The notes beneath the pieces were generated by a model. That model was not told the origin of the DNA. It saw only the letters and a list, made by a program, of their open reading frames with translations, and did not search any database. This document shows, in pieces, positions 56,047-64,000 of a stretch of DNA of 64,000 bases; the stretch's first letter is position 1, and each line of letters begins with the position of its first letter. The translations under genes were made by a program, and so were the position numbers. The DNA lies in NCBI GenBank assembly GCA_005503215.1, contig SCNS01000004.1:186001-250000 (forward strand), written 5' to 3'. This DNA comes from Sphingomonadaceae bacterium 3R27C6. GTDB taxonomy: Bacteria > Pseudomonadota > Alphaproteobacteria > Sphingomonadales > Sphingomonadaceae.

Positions 56047-57330
56047 TCAGGCAGCCCAAGTCCGCGAATTCTGCGGGTTGGGTGCATTGTCCGGATCGCG
56101 CTCGACCCATTCGATCAAGAGGTCGAGCACGCGGCGGAGCGCGGCATCCTGTTCGACAAGCCGCGCCTCGAGCGAGGCGATCTGCCCCTCGAGCGTCGCC
56201 AGATGTTCGGGGTCGATCGCGGGTGCCGCCGGAGCGGGCGCTTCGGCCGCGGGCTCGGGCGCGAGTTCCAGAACATCGGCCTCGGGCTCCGCCGGCTTGG
56301 GCGGGGTCAGCGGGACGACGCGCGCGGGTTCGGCGGGCGCGGCAAAGGGCGGACGGCCATCGGCGGCGGGCTCGGCGGCACGCTGCGGCCATTCGAGCGG
56401 CGCTTCGTTCGCAGGCGTCGGAACGGCGAAGGGTGCGGGGGTCGGTGCCACGGCCGCGGCGGCCGCCGCAACGACCTCGTCGACGGGCAGCGGCGCGAGC
56501 GTCGTCGCGTCGATGCCGCGATCGGCCTCGATCTCGGCGACCACCGAACGCACATTCTGTGCAGTGATGCGGTTCATCTGTTCGACCGCGCCGTAAAGCA
56601 GCAGGCGGCTGACCAGCACGTTGAGCTTGCGCGGCACGCCTTCGCTATAGTCGAAGATTTCCTCGAACGCGTCGGGGCTGAAGCTGGGGTTGCCCGTCCA
56701 GCCGACCTTGCCGAGACGGTGGAGGATATAGGGTTCGACCTCCTCGGGCTCCATCGGGTCGAGGTGGTGCGTCGCGATCACGCGCTGGCGCAGCTGTTCG
56801 AGCGCCGGCGAATGGAACAAGGTCTGGCGGAATTCGGGCTGGCCGAGCAGGAAGATCTGCAGCAGCGAATGGCCGCCAAGTTGGAAGTTCGACAGCATGC
56901 GCAGCTCTTCGAGCGCCGAGATCGCAAGGTTCTGCCCCTCGTCGACGATCAGCAGCGTGCGGCGGCCGGCGCGCGCCTGTTCGCGCAGATATTGCTCCAT
57001 CGAGCGCAGCAGTTCGGCCTTGCTCTGCCCTTCCCACTCGATGCCGAACTGTTCGGCGACGAGGCGGAGAAGGTCGTCGCCCTCGACCTGCGTCGACACC
57101 AGCTTGACCGCGGTCAGGCGGTTGGCGTCGATCGTGTTCATCAGATGGCCGACGAGCGTCGTCTTGCCCGCGCCGACGTCGCCGGTGATGACGATGAAAC
57201 CTTCACCCTGCGCGAGGCCGTAGCCGAGGTAGGACATCGCTTTGCGGTGGGTGCCGCTTTCGAAATAGAAATGCGGGTCTGGCGTCAGCTGGAACGGACG
57301 CCCGGTGAAACCATAGAACTGATCGTACAT
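56047..57330 (-). CDS. XrtA-associated ATPase (ExeA/GspA-like)
   Basis: A 427-residue AAA ATPase of the TIGR03015 type. Walker A GDVGAGKTT lies at about 50-58, Walker B TLLIVDEGQN at about 125-134, and a sensor region near RKLNVLVSRLLLYG. From about 270 onward a Pro/Ala-rich linker ends in a predicted coiled coil (LEGQIASLEARLVEQDAALRRVLDLL). Role in exosortase systems unknown, possibly assembly of the export apparatus. Confidence 0.9.
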   Translation of the reverse strand: MYDQFYGFTGRPFQLTPDPHFYFESGTHRKAMSYLGYGLAQGEGFIVITGDVGAGKTTLVGHLMNTIDANRLTAVKLVSTQVEGDDLLRLVAEQFGIEWEGQSKAELLRSMEQYLREQARAGRRTLLIVDEGQNLAISALEELRMLSNFQLGGHSLLQIFLLGQPEFRQTLFHSPALEQLRQRVIATHHLDPMEPEEVEPYILHRLGKVGWTGNPSFSPDAFEEIFDYSEGVPRKLNVLVSRLLLYGAVEQMNRITAQNVRSVVAEIEADRGIDATTLAPLPVDEVVAAAAAAVAPTPAPFAVPTPANEAPLEWPQRAAEPAADGRPPFAAPAEPARVVPLTPPKPAEPEADVLELAPEPAAEAPAPAAPAIDPEHLATLEGQIASLEARLVEQDAALRRVLDLLIEWVERDPDNAPNPQNSRTWAA

Positions 57331-57352
57331 CGCAAAAATTCCCGTTGCTTGG

Positions 57353-59065
57353 TCAGAAGTTGTAACGAAGTCCCACCAAAGCTGAACCGATAAGCTGACT
57401 GTTGAAGCCTTCTTGGTCGAAGGCGTTGAGGCTGGCCGCCGCGGTCCCCGTGAGGCCGCGCCAGAAGCGCCGCGAATAGGATGTGGTCAGGCCCGCCGAC
57501 TGGACGTCGCTGGCGCCCGGCGCACCATTGTCGAAATAATTGACGTAACCCGACAAGGAGAGGTCCGAATCGACGTCGAGCTGGCGCGCCGCCGACACGA
57601 ACAGATAATAATTCTCGTCCCTGATCCCGTTGAGATTGCCGATCGGCGACAGCAAGGGCGCGAGCAGCTTGCGCCGGTCGTAACCGAGGCCGACGCCGTA
57701 GCTCCAGCCGGCGAAGCGCGACGACAAAGTCGCCTGCACGCCGCGGCTGCGGTACTGCGCCGAGGTCGCGTTGCCGAGCTGGTTGCTGAGGCAGCCACCG
57801 CCCTGCTGGCCGAAGACGCACGGATTGATGTCGCCGCTGATCGGATTGCGGATCGGGTCGAATTGCGTCGGCAGCGCGGCAAGCCCGCCCGACAAGCCGC
57901 GGCCGAAGCTCGACAGCCCGTCATAGACGCCGACCTGGATCGAGGTCGCATGATCGGCGCGATAGGTGAAGCTGCCGGTATAGATGGTATCGCCATAGCG
58001 GCGGCCGACTCTTGCCGTAAGCGATGTGCGGCGGCTCGGCTGCCACATCACACCGGCGTCCCAGATCAGCCCGTCGGTATCGAACGAAAGCTGGCGCGGG
58101 GTCGATTTGTCGGTGATGAAGCGGCCGCTGGCATCGCGCACCGGCACGCCATTGGCGTCGACCACCGGATTGCGCTGGCCGATTTCGATATCCTCATAGC
58201 CGACGCCGCCGAGCAGCGCGACCGTCGGGCCGATCGGCACCGTCACGTCGGCGCGGGCATATTTACCCTCGTAGCGCTGGTCGAGCTGGCTCGCATCCTC
58301 GCGCTCGTACCCGCCCGACACCTGCCATCCGAACGGCAGGTCGCCCGGCCGCGCACCGACGCTGGCCCACGCGACATGGTTCGTCGAGCTGTCGAAAATA
58401 TCCTGCGGCTGCGAGCCCGGCGAGAGGATCGGGGGCTGGTCCACATCGACCTTGGTATAGCCAAAGCGATAGCCGGCGCCGACGTCGAGCCCGGCGATGC
58501 GGCGCGCGAAGGTCGGGCCAGCATAGAGCGAATAGAGGTTCGCGACGTTGCTGGCGTCGCCGATCAACAGACCGCTCGCGGCGCCCTGCCCGTCGGCGCG
58601 CGAGCGCGTGGCGAGCGCGCCGCCTTCGAGATTCAGGCCGCGCGCGGCCTCGATCCGTCCGCGGGCGAGGCCGCTGATCGTGTCCGAATCGCCGAGGCCG
58701 CCATTCCATCCGATATTATGTTCGTAGCGCAGCGTGCCCGCGAGTTCGGCGCGGTTCGTCACGATCGACGCGTCGACGCCGACCGCAAGGTTCGTATAGG
58801 TGAGGACATCGCCGCCATTCTTGAGGTCGGCGGTCAGCACCTGGCCGATTTCGAGATAGGGGCTGACGTCGACCTGCCGCTGCGACCGGCGCCCTTCGGC
58901 GCGCTTCGCTGCACGGCCCTCGGATGCCGGCGCGCCGGCCGCGGGCGCGTTGCCGCTGCCCGTTCCGGGATCGCCCGAAAATTGGGCGTGCGCGCCCGTC
59001 GCCGTCCCGGCGAGCAAGAGGGCCGCCAGCGTCGCCCCATGACGCATGGTGGTCGCCGTGCGCAT
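57353..59065 (-). CDS. XrtA-associated outer-membrane beta-barrel protein
   Basis: A 570-residue exported protein with signal peptide ending in GAHAQ and many alternating beta strands typical of an outer-membrane barrel, ending in the aromatic GLRYNF terminus. It corresponds to the TIGR03016 type of exosortase-associated outer-membrane proteins, which may serve in polymer export. The ATG at 59065 shares one base with the autokinase stop (TGATG); a GTG one codon earlier is also open. Confidence 0.85.
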   Translation of the reverse strand: MRTATTMRHGATLAALLLAGTATGAHAQFSGDPGTGSGNAPAAGAPASEGRAAKRAEGRRSQRQVDVSPYLEIGQVLTADLKNGGDVLTYTNLAVGVDASIVTNRAELAGTLRYEHNIGWNGGLGDSDTISGLARGRIEAARGLNLEGGALATRSRADGQGAASGLLIGDASNVANLYSLYAGPTFARRIAGLDVGAGYRFGYTKVDVDQPPILSPGSQPQDIFDSSTNHVAWASVGARPGDLPFGWQVSGGYEREDASQLDQRYEGKYARADVTVPIGPTVALLGGVGYEDIEIGQRNPVVDANGVPVRDASGRFITDKSTPRQLSFDTDGLIWDAGVMWQPSRRTSLTARVGRRYGDTIYTGSFTYRADHATSIQVGVYDGLSSFGRGLSGGLAALPTQFDPIRNPISGDINPCVFGQQGGGCLSNQLGNATSAQYRSRGVQATLSSRFAGWSYGVGLGYDRRKLLAPLLSPIGNLNGIRDENYYLFVSAARQLDVDSDLSLSGYVNYFDNGAPGASDVQSAGLTTSYSRRFWRGLTGTAAASLNAFDQEGFNSQLIGSALVGLRYNF

Positions 59066-60090
59066 CACGCGCCTCCCTGTCCGTAATAAGTGCCGAAGCG
59101 GCGGCCGCCCGGCGAGAATTTGACCCCGTTGAGGAGCAGCTGGATGTGCGGGCACGCGCCCATCAGGCCGATCGCGTCGCGCAGCGCCGATTCGAGCGTT
59201 TCGTCGGCGCGCACGACCATGATCATCTGCCCGACATGCCCCGCGAGCACCGCGGCGGGCGATGCGGCGAGAACGGGCGGCGAATCGATGATGAGGATGC
59301 GGCCCGGCGCGCCCGCTTCGAGCTGCGCGAGCAAAGCCTCGGTCCGCGCCGAGGCGAGAAGTTCGGTGTCGTGCATATGCCCGGTGCCCGCGGGCATGAC
59401 CTTCAGGCCCGGGATGTCGGTCTGGATCAGGCAGTCACCGAGCGGCAGGTGCGGATCGGCAAGCGCGTCCATCAGGCCGGGACCGTCGTCGAGCCCGAGC
59501 GCTTCGAGCACGCTCGGCTTCGCAATGTCGGCATCGATCAGCAGCACGTCGTGGTCGGCCTCGACCGCGAGGCTCAATGCGAGGTTGACCGCCGAGAAGG
59601 TCTTGCCCTCGCCCGGGTTCGCCGACGCGATCAGCACGCGGTGGCCGCGCGGCAAGATCGGGCGATTGCCGACGCCGCCGAAATTGCGGATCAACTCGCG
59701 CTTCACGATGCGATATTCTTCGGAAATGCCGGTCACCGGGGTGCCGGGCACGATCATCCCGCGCGACGCGAGACGGTCGCGGTCGATCGTTCCCTGCCGC
59801 GTCGGGACGATGGCGGGCGCGGCCTTGGCGACGTCCTTGCGCGGCGACGGCTTGGGCGTAGCGGGCGCGGCCTCGACAGCGGGCGCCGCCTCGACGACGG
59901 GGTCGAGGATTTCGGGCTGCGGCGCTTCCACGACGGGCTCCGGCTTCGCCGTCTTCGCCTTTTTGGGCGCTTCGGGCGGCAGCTTCGAGACGTCGATCGT
60001 CGGCGCATTGGCCGCGGGATCGAGCCCGAACATGTCGGCTGCGCGTTCGAGGAGCGAGGGCGGGCGCTTGACTTTGCGTTGGTCGTTCAT
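59065..60090 (-). CDS. XrtA-associated tyrosine autokinase
   Basis: A 341-residue bacterial tyrosine-kinase-like P-loop protein. Its features are Walker A SANPGEGKT (about 157-165), Walker A' VLLIDADIAKPSV (about 182-194), Walker B ILIIDSPPVLA and a C terminus with FGTYYGQGGA, where the tyrosines would be phosphorylated. It has no fused membrane domain; the separate chain-length determinant upstream supplies that. ATG at 60090 has GGGGGA about 8 nt upstream; a GTG at 60108 would add six residues. It regulates polymer length. Confidence 0.88.
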   Translation of the reverse strand: MNDQRKVKRPPSLLERAADMFGLDPAANAPTIDVSKLPPEAPKKAKTAKPEPVVEAPQPEILDPVVEAAPAVEAAPATPKPSPRKDVAKAAPAIVPTRQGTIDRDRLASRGMIVPGTPVTGISEEYRIVKRELIRNFGGVGNRPILPRGHRVLIASANPGEGKTFSAVNLALSLAVEADHDVLLIDADIAKPSVLEALGLDDGPGLMDALADPHLPLGDCLIQTDIPGLKVMPAGTGHMHDTELLASARTEALLAQLEAGAPGRILIIDSPPVLAASPAAVLAGHVGQMIMVVRADETLESALRDAIGLMGACPHIQLLLNGVKFSPGGRRFGTYYGQGGA

Positions 60091-60104
60091 GTCATCGTCC
60101 CCCG

Positions 60105-61646
60105 TCACGCAACCATGCCGCGCTGGATGAATTCGGCGACTAGCAACAGGGCGTAGAGCCCGACGAGTGCGCCGCCGCCGCTCGCCAGCCAGACGAGCTT
60201 CTTGCGCCGGTCGAGATGGCGGTCGGGTGTCACGACTTCGGTGATCGATCCGATCACCGGCAGGCCGCTCGCACGCTCGAGCTTCGCCGCGGTCGCATAG
60301 CTGGTGCGCACCTGGCCGAGGCCGAAGGCGGCGCCGACACCCCCGCCGATACCGGCGAGCAGCACGAGCGTCAGGAACAGCGGCCGGTTGGGCGCAGCGG
60401 GGCTTGTCGGTTTCGACGGCGGATCGAGCAGTTCGATCTTGATCGCGTCGGTTTCGGTCTGCACCTCACCGCGCATACGGACCTGTTCACGCTGCGCGAG
60501 CAATTTGTCGTACTGCGCCTTGAACGCGGTATATTCGCCGTTGATCCGGTCATATTCGGCGGCGATGCCGGGGTTCTGGATCTGCTGCGAGGTGATCTTG
60601 GCGATGTCGCCGGTGAGCTGCGCCTTGCGCGACGACAGCGCGCTGACCGTCGCCTGACGCTCGGCGCGCATCGCGGACAGCGAGGCATAGGCGGGGTTCT
60701 GCGAATTGCCGCCACCGCCACCGCCCGCGCCTTCGCGGTCGGCCATCGCTTTCAGCGAGGCGATCTGGCTTTTCAGCGCGATGACGTCGGGGTGCGCGTC
60801 GGTCAGCCCGCGCGCGCGCATCGACGAGAGTTCGTTCTGCGCACCGGCGAGCTGCTGGCGCGCGACGCCGCCGCCGACGCTGCCCATACCGGGGATGTTG
60901 ATCGTCGCGGGGGTCGAGGAGAGCTGGCCATTCGCGGCGGCGAGCTGCGCCTGCGCCGACACGAGCTGCGAATCGATCTGGCCGAGTTCGGCGCGCGCGG
61001 CTTCGACGCGCTGGGCCGGCGATCCGCTGCCGCCCGGGATCAGGCCGATATTCTGCGCCTCGAACGCCGCGCGGCGCGCTTCGACCTCGCGCAGCGCCTT
61101 TTCGCGGTCGGCGATCTGGGCGTCGAGGAATTTCAGCCCCTCGCGCGCGTTCATCCGGCCGCCGCGCAGCTGGTCGTCGCGAAACACGGTGATCAGGCTG
61201 TCGAGCACGCCCGACGCGAGCTTGGCGTTGTCGGCGTCCGAGAGGCTGCCGACCGCGACGCTCGAGGTGATTTCGAAGATATTGTCCTGCTGCGGGATGA
61301 CCTTGATGCTCTTTTGCAGCATGCCGACCGCGCCGGCCTTTTCGCGTTCGTTCGCGCCGGCGGGCAGCAGGCCGGTCGTCGCAGCGACCTTTTCCATGTT
61401 GCGCGCGCTGGTCAGCGTTTCGCGGATCTGGTCGATCTGCGGGCGTCCGCCGCCGATCTGCGCGTCGTCGGGCAGGATTTCGTTGACGTCGACGAGCAGG
61501 CGCGCGCGGCTGTCATAGCGGTTGGGGATCGACGCGATCGCCAGCCAGCCGAGGATGCAGATACCCCACGCCACCGCCAGCACGAGCCACCGGCGCGTCC
61601 AGACGCTGTGCAGCGCTACCCGGAATTCGTCGTAAAGGCTGGTCAT
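60105..61646 (-). CDS. XrtA-associated polysaccharide chain-length determinant (Wzz/GumC-like)
   Basis: A 513-residue inner-membrane co-polymerase. Two membrane segments (about 20-42 and 425-445) flank a long periplasmic region with a coiled coil (about 165-360) and a Gly-rich insert. The Wzz-type N terminus (YDSRARLLVDVNEILPDD) and a C-terminal extension with ARARSGLPVIGSITEV-type sequence fit TIGR03007. A TTG at 61655 is open, but the ATG at 61646 is preferred. The partner kinase is encoded just downstream. Confidence 0.9.
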   Translation of the reverse strand: MTSLYDEFRVALHSVWTRRWLVLAVAWGICILGWLAIASIPNRYDSRARLLVDVNEILPDDAQIGGGRPQIDQIRETLTSARNMEKVAATTGLLPAGANEREKAGAVGMLQKSIKVIPQQDNIFEITSSVAVGSLSDADNAKLASGVLDSLITVFRDDQLRGGRMNAREGLKFLDAQIADREKALREVEARRAAFEAQNIGLIPGGSGSPAQRVEAARAELGQIDSQLVSAQAQLAAANGQLSSTPATINIPGMGSVGGGVARQQLAGAQNELSSMRARGLTDAHPDVIALKSQIASLKAMADREGAGGGGGGNSQNPAYASLSAMRAERQATVSALSSRKAQLTGDIAKITSQQIQNPGIAAEYDRINGEYTAFKAQYDKLLAQREQVRMRGEVQTETDAIKIELLDPPSKPTSPAAPNRPLFLTLVLLAGIGGGVGAAFGLGQVRTSYATAAKLERASGLPVIGSITEVVTPDRHLDRRKKLVWLASGGGALVGLYALLLVAEFIQRGMVA

Positions 61647-61692
61647 CGCTCGCAATCGATCCTTGGGAGATGGGTGGGTTGGCGGCCTGGGG

Positions 61693-62349
61693 TCAGAACA
61701 TGCTTTCGGGGATGATGATCACATCGCCGGGCTGCAGCCGCACGTTCGCTTTGATATCGCCGCGCTTGATCAGGTCATTAAGCCGCAGGCCGAACTCCTG
61801 CTGCTTGCCACTGCCCTTGTCGAAACGGACGAGTCGCGCTTTGTTTCCAGCGGCATATTCGCCGAGGCCGCCGACTGCAATCATTGCGTCGAGCACGGTC
61901 ATATTGGCGCGGAACGGGATCGACGCGGGTTTCTCGGTCGCGCCGACGACGCGCACCTGCTGCGAGAAGGTGCTGTTGAAGCTGGTGACGATCACGCTGA
62001 CGATCGGATCGGTGATATATTGGCTGAGCTGGAGCTTGAGGTCCTGCTGCAGCATCGTGGGGGTTTTCCCCACCGCGGGCATGTCGGTGATCAGCGGGGT
62101 GGTGATGCGGCCGTCGGGGCGCACCTGTACCTTGCCGCCGAGTTCGGGGTTGCGCCAAACGAAGATCTGAAGCTCGTCGAGCGGGCCGATGATATATTCC
62201 TCACCCGGCCCTTCCTGGTTCGCGACGAAATTGGCGCTGGGCAGTTGCGGCGCGTTACCGCCGGCGCCCATGCAGCCCGTCAGCGCGGTCGCTGCGATGC
62301 CCGATACGAGCGCGGTGCGCGCGATGCGGAGCGAGGGGAACGAAGCCAT
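61693..62349 (-). CDS. Wza-like exopolysaccharide export lipoprotein
   Basis: A 218-residue lipoprotein with lipobox ALTGC (acylated Cys about residue 26), the polysaccharide-export domain EYIIGPLDELQIFVWRNPELGG and a downstream SLBB-type fold (VRVVGATEKPASIPFRANM). It corresponds to the TIGR03027 family, shorter than Wza of E. coli, and would form the periplasmic/outer-membrane export channel. First gene of the transcript after a 173-nt gap. Confidence 0.92.
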   Translation of the reverse strand: MASFPSLRIARTALVSGIAATALTGCMGAGGNAPQLPSANFVANQEGPGEEYIIGPLDELQIFVWRNPELGGKVQVRPDGRITTPLITDMPAVGKTPTMLQQDLKLQLSQYITDPIVSVIVTSFNSTFSQQVRVVGATEKPASIPFRANMTVLDAMIAVGGLGEYAAGNKARLVRFDKGSGKQQEFGLRLNDLIKRGDIKANVRLQPGDVIIIPESMF

Positions 62350-62522
62350 AATCCATCAACCTTTCGAGCCGTCAGGGGAACCGCGGTCCGGAAACTCCGC
62401 GGCGACAGCCATTGCGTCAGCTTCCGCCATTGCTCGAAAAGGGTGAACATAATGTTAGTATTGAACTAAGTTTGGACCGCGCTTGTCGTAAATTGTCCCG
62501 ATAAGGAACAGATTCAGATGTG
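62350..62522 (-). promoter_or_regulatory. EPS operon upstream region with AT-rich inverted repeats
   Basis: The only large gap in the XrtA locus. Two inverted repeats adjoin each other: AACAT-A-ATGTT (62446-62456) and TTAGT-ATTGA-ACTAA (62455-62469). A GANTC site lies at 62511-62515. A promoter for the export lipoprotein gene must be near here, but no clear -35/-10 or sigma54 -24/-12 site was found. Confidence 0.4.
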
Positions 62523-63752
62523 TCAGACGAGCATTTCGCGCGCCGGCCCCTGCCCCAGGAAGGTCGCGGGGCTCGCGCTCGCGCCATAGGCGCCAGCCAA
62601 GAAAATAGCGATAAGGTCGCCGACCTCGGCGCGCGGGAGCGCGACCTGATCGCCCAGCCGGTCGAGCGGCGTGCACAGGCAGCCGACGACCGATACCGTC
62701 TCGGCCGGCTCGGCGCCGAAGCGGCCCGCGACCGCGATCGGATAATTGCGGCGGATCACGGTGCCGAAATTGCCGCTCGCGGCGAGCTGGTGGTGGAGGC
62801 CGCCGTCGGTAACGAGGAAGGTCTCGCCATGGCTCGTCTTGCGGTCGACGATGCGGGTGAGATAGACGCCCGCCTCGGCGACGAGCCAGCGGCCGAGTTC
62901 CATCGCGAAATGGCTCTTTGCAAGCACCGGGTCGCGTACCGCCAGCGTCTCGCCGAGCGCCGCCCCGACCGCGGCGACATCGACCGGCTTATCACCGGGG
63001 AAATAAGGCACGCCCATCCCGCCGCCGAGGTTGACGAGCGGCGGGGTCTCGCCGATCTCGTTCGCGAGCCGCGCGGCGAGCGCGACCGTCTGCGCCTGTG
63101 TCTCGGCGATGGCGGCGGCGTCCAGCGCCTGCGACCCTGCGAAAATATGGAAGCCCTGCCAGTCGGCGCCGGCATCGATCAGGCGCCGGACGAGCGCGGG
63201 AACCTCGGCGGCGTCGACCCCGAAGGGCTTCGCGCCGCCGCCCATCTTCATGCCCGACCCCTTGAGGTCGAAGTCGGGATTGACGCGCACGGCGAGGCTA
63301 GGTGTGAGGCCGAGATGCTCGGCGATCGACAGCGCTCGTTCGGCCTCGCCCGCGGATTCGAGATTGAGCGTCGCGCCGGCGGTGATCGTCGCTTCAAGCT
63401 CGCGGTCGCGTTTGCCGGGCCCGGCAAAGCTGATGTCGCCCGCCGGCATCCCGCTGGCGAGCGCGGCTTTCAGTTCGCCGCCCGAAGCAACGTCGAACCC
63501 GTCGACCAGCCGCGCCATGAAGGCGAGCAAAGGCGCATAGGGGTTCGCCTTCATCGCATAATGAAGCTGCACTCCCGCGGGCATCGCGGCGCGCCATTCG
63601 GCGACGCGCGCGGTGAGCAGCGTACTGTCATAGGCGAACAGCGGGGTGTCGCCCGCGACGTCGGCAAGCGCCTCGGCGCGGTCGCCGCCGACGAGTAACA
63701 TACCGCTCACATCGGCGCGGAAGCCTGGCGGAATCGGACCATGGGGCTTCAT
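62523..63752 (-). CDS. XrtA-associated PLP-dependent decarboxylase
   Basis: A 409-residue fold-type III enzyme related to diaminopimelate and ornithine decarboxylases. PLP lysine in LHYAMKANPY (about K68), the glycine-rich phosphate site LVNLGGGMGVPY, and the substrate cysteine in VVGCLCTPLD are present. It belongs to the exosortase-A-associated group (TIGR03099 type). Start at 63752 overlaps the acyl-CoA ligase stop by 4 nt (ATGA). Substrate unknown. Confidence 0.9.
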   Translation of the reverse strand: MKPHGPIPPGFRADVSGMLLVGGDRAEALADVAGDTPLFAYDSTLLTARVAEWRAAMPAGVQLHYAMKANPYAPLLAFMARLVDGFDVASGGELKAALASGMPAGDISFAGPGKRDRELEATITAGATLNLESAGEAERALSIAEHLGLTPSLAVRVNPDFDLKGSGMKMGGGAKPFGVDAAEVPALVRRLIDAGADWQGFHIFAGSQALDAAAIAETQAQTVALAARLANEIGETPPLVNLGGGMGVPYFPGDKPVDVAAVGAALGETLAVRDPVLAKSHFAMELGRWLVAEAGVYLTRIVDRKTSHGETFLVTDGGLHHQLAASGNFGTVIRRNYPIAVAGRFGAEPAETVSVVGCLCTPLDRLGDQVALPRAEVGDLIAIFLAGAYGASASPATFLGQGPAREMLV

Positions 63753-64000
63753 GCCGTCAACTCCTTGGCCCAATCGGCGGCGATCGCCACGCGGTCGAGC
63801 TTGCCATTGGGATTGCGCGGCAAGGCATCGCGCCACTCGATCGTCTGCGGCAGCATGAAATTCGGGAGATTCTGGCGGAGATACACCGCGAGGCCCTCCT
63901 CGTCGGCAACGCCGTCCTTGCCGCGCACGATGAGGATGATCGCCGCGCCAAGCCGCGGATCGGGAACACCGAACGCCACCGCTTCAAAGATCAGCCCCGA
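63749..64000 (-). CDS. acyl-CoA ligase (AMP-forming), C-terminal part, XrtA-associated
   Basis: Only the last 83 codons are inside the window; the rest is past the right edge. The visible part is the C-terminal lid domain of the ANL superfamily: EAVAFGVPDPRLGAAI and the A10 motif LPRNPNGKLDR with the catalytic lysine. Its coupling to the PLP decarboxylase marks it as the exosortase A-associated ligase (TIGR03098 type). Substrate unknown. Confidence 0.85.
   Translation of the reverse strand, partial: SGLIFEAVAFGVPDPRLGAAIILIVRGKDGVADEEGLAVYLRQNLPNFMLPQTIEWRDALPRNPNGKLDRVAIAADWAKELTA

Noticed and set aside
62350..62522. Sigma54 promoter for the exopolysaccharide operon
   Set aside because: PEP-CTERM systems are often linked to PrsR and sigma54, but no GG-N10-GC element with good flanks was found on the minus strand.
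1..64000. CRISPR arrays, insertion sequences, rRNA genes
   Set aside because: No regular spacer-repeat arrays, no transposase frames with terminal inverted repeats, and no rRNA-like sequence were seen.

Overview
The window is about 64 kb of GC-rich DNA from an alphaproteobacterium, most likely a sphingomonad (Sphingopyxis or a close relative). This is inferred from gene content: several large TonB-dependent receptors, an exosortase A (XrtA) exopolysaccharide locus, meso-DAP type Mur ligases, and very tightly packed reading frames. The species cannot be fixed from the sequence alone.

Region 1 (1-20.3 kb, all on the minus strand) is a complete division and cell wall (dcw) cluster, transcribed right to left: mraZ, rsmH, an FtsL-like gene, ftsI, murE, murF, mraY, murD, ftsW, murG, murC, murB, ddlB, ftsQ, ftsA, ftsZ. 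A TPR/proline-rich secreted protein then runs off the left edge. Almost every junction from mraZ to ddlB is a 1-7 nt stop/start overlap. The mraZ upstream region holds four GGG-core repeats at an exact 10-bp period and an unusual number of GANTC (CcrM-type) sites.

Region 2 (20.3-31.3 kb) holds a coupled trio (cysteine synthase, a small membrane protein, a GldG-like membrane protein), a ZnuD-like zinc receptor with a Zur-like palindrome upstream, a secreted hypothetical, fabG, fabD, an LD-carboxypeptidase divergent from a MurC/Mpl-like ligase, and the rpsF-rpsR-rplI ribosomal operon ending in a strong terminator.

Region 3 (31.3-45.3 kb) is more accessory. It has a sulfotransferase-like P-loop protein coupled to a PiuC-type dioxygenase, folE, two convergent TonB receptors sharing a bidirectional terminator, an alkaline-phosphatase-superfamily membrane enzyme, a MOP flippase, a glycosyltransferase, an XRE regulator in an AT-richer patch, and tRNA-Phe.

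Region 4 (45.3-49.4 kb, minus) has infA-maf-RNase E/G-like-yacG, then a JmjC/cupin-like protein coupled to a GNAT protein.

Region 5 (49.5-64 kb, minus) is an XrtA exopolysaccharide and protein-sorting locus: acyl-CoA ligase (partial), PLP decarboxylase, Wza-like export lipoprotein, chain-length determinant, tyrosine autokinase, outer-membrane barrel, ATPase, polysaccharide deacetylase, FemAB-like protein, glycosyltransferase, exosortase A fused to EpsI, and an amidotransferase. Together these would build and export an exopolysaccharide and process PEP-CTERM proteins. No PEP-CTERM substrate is encoded in the window.
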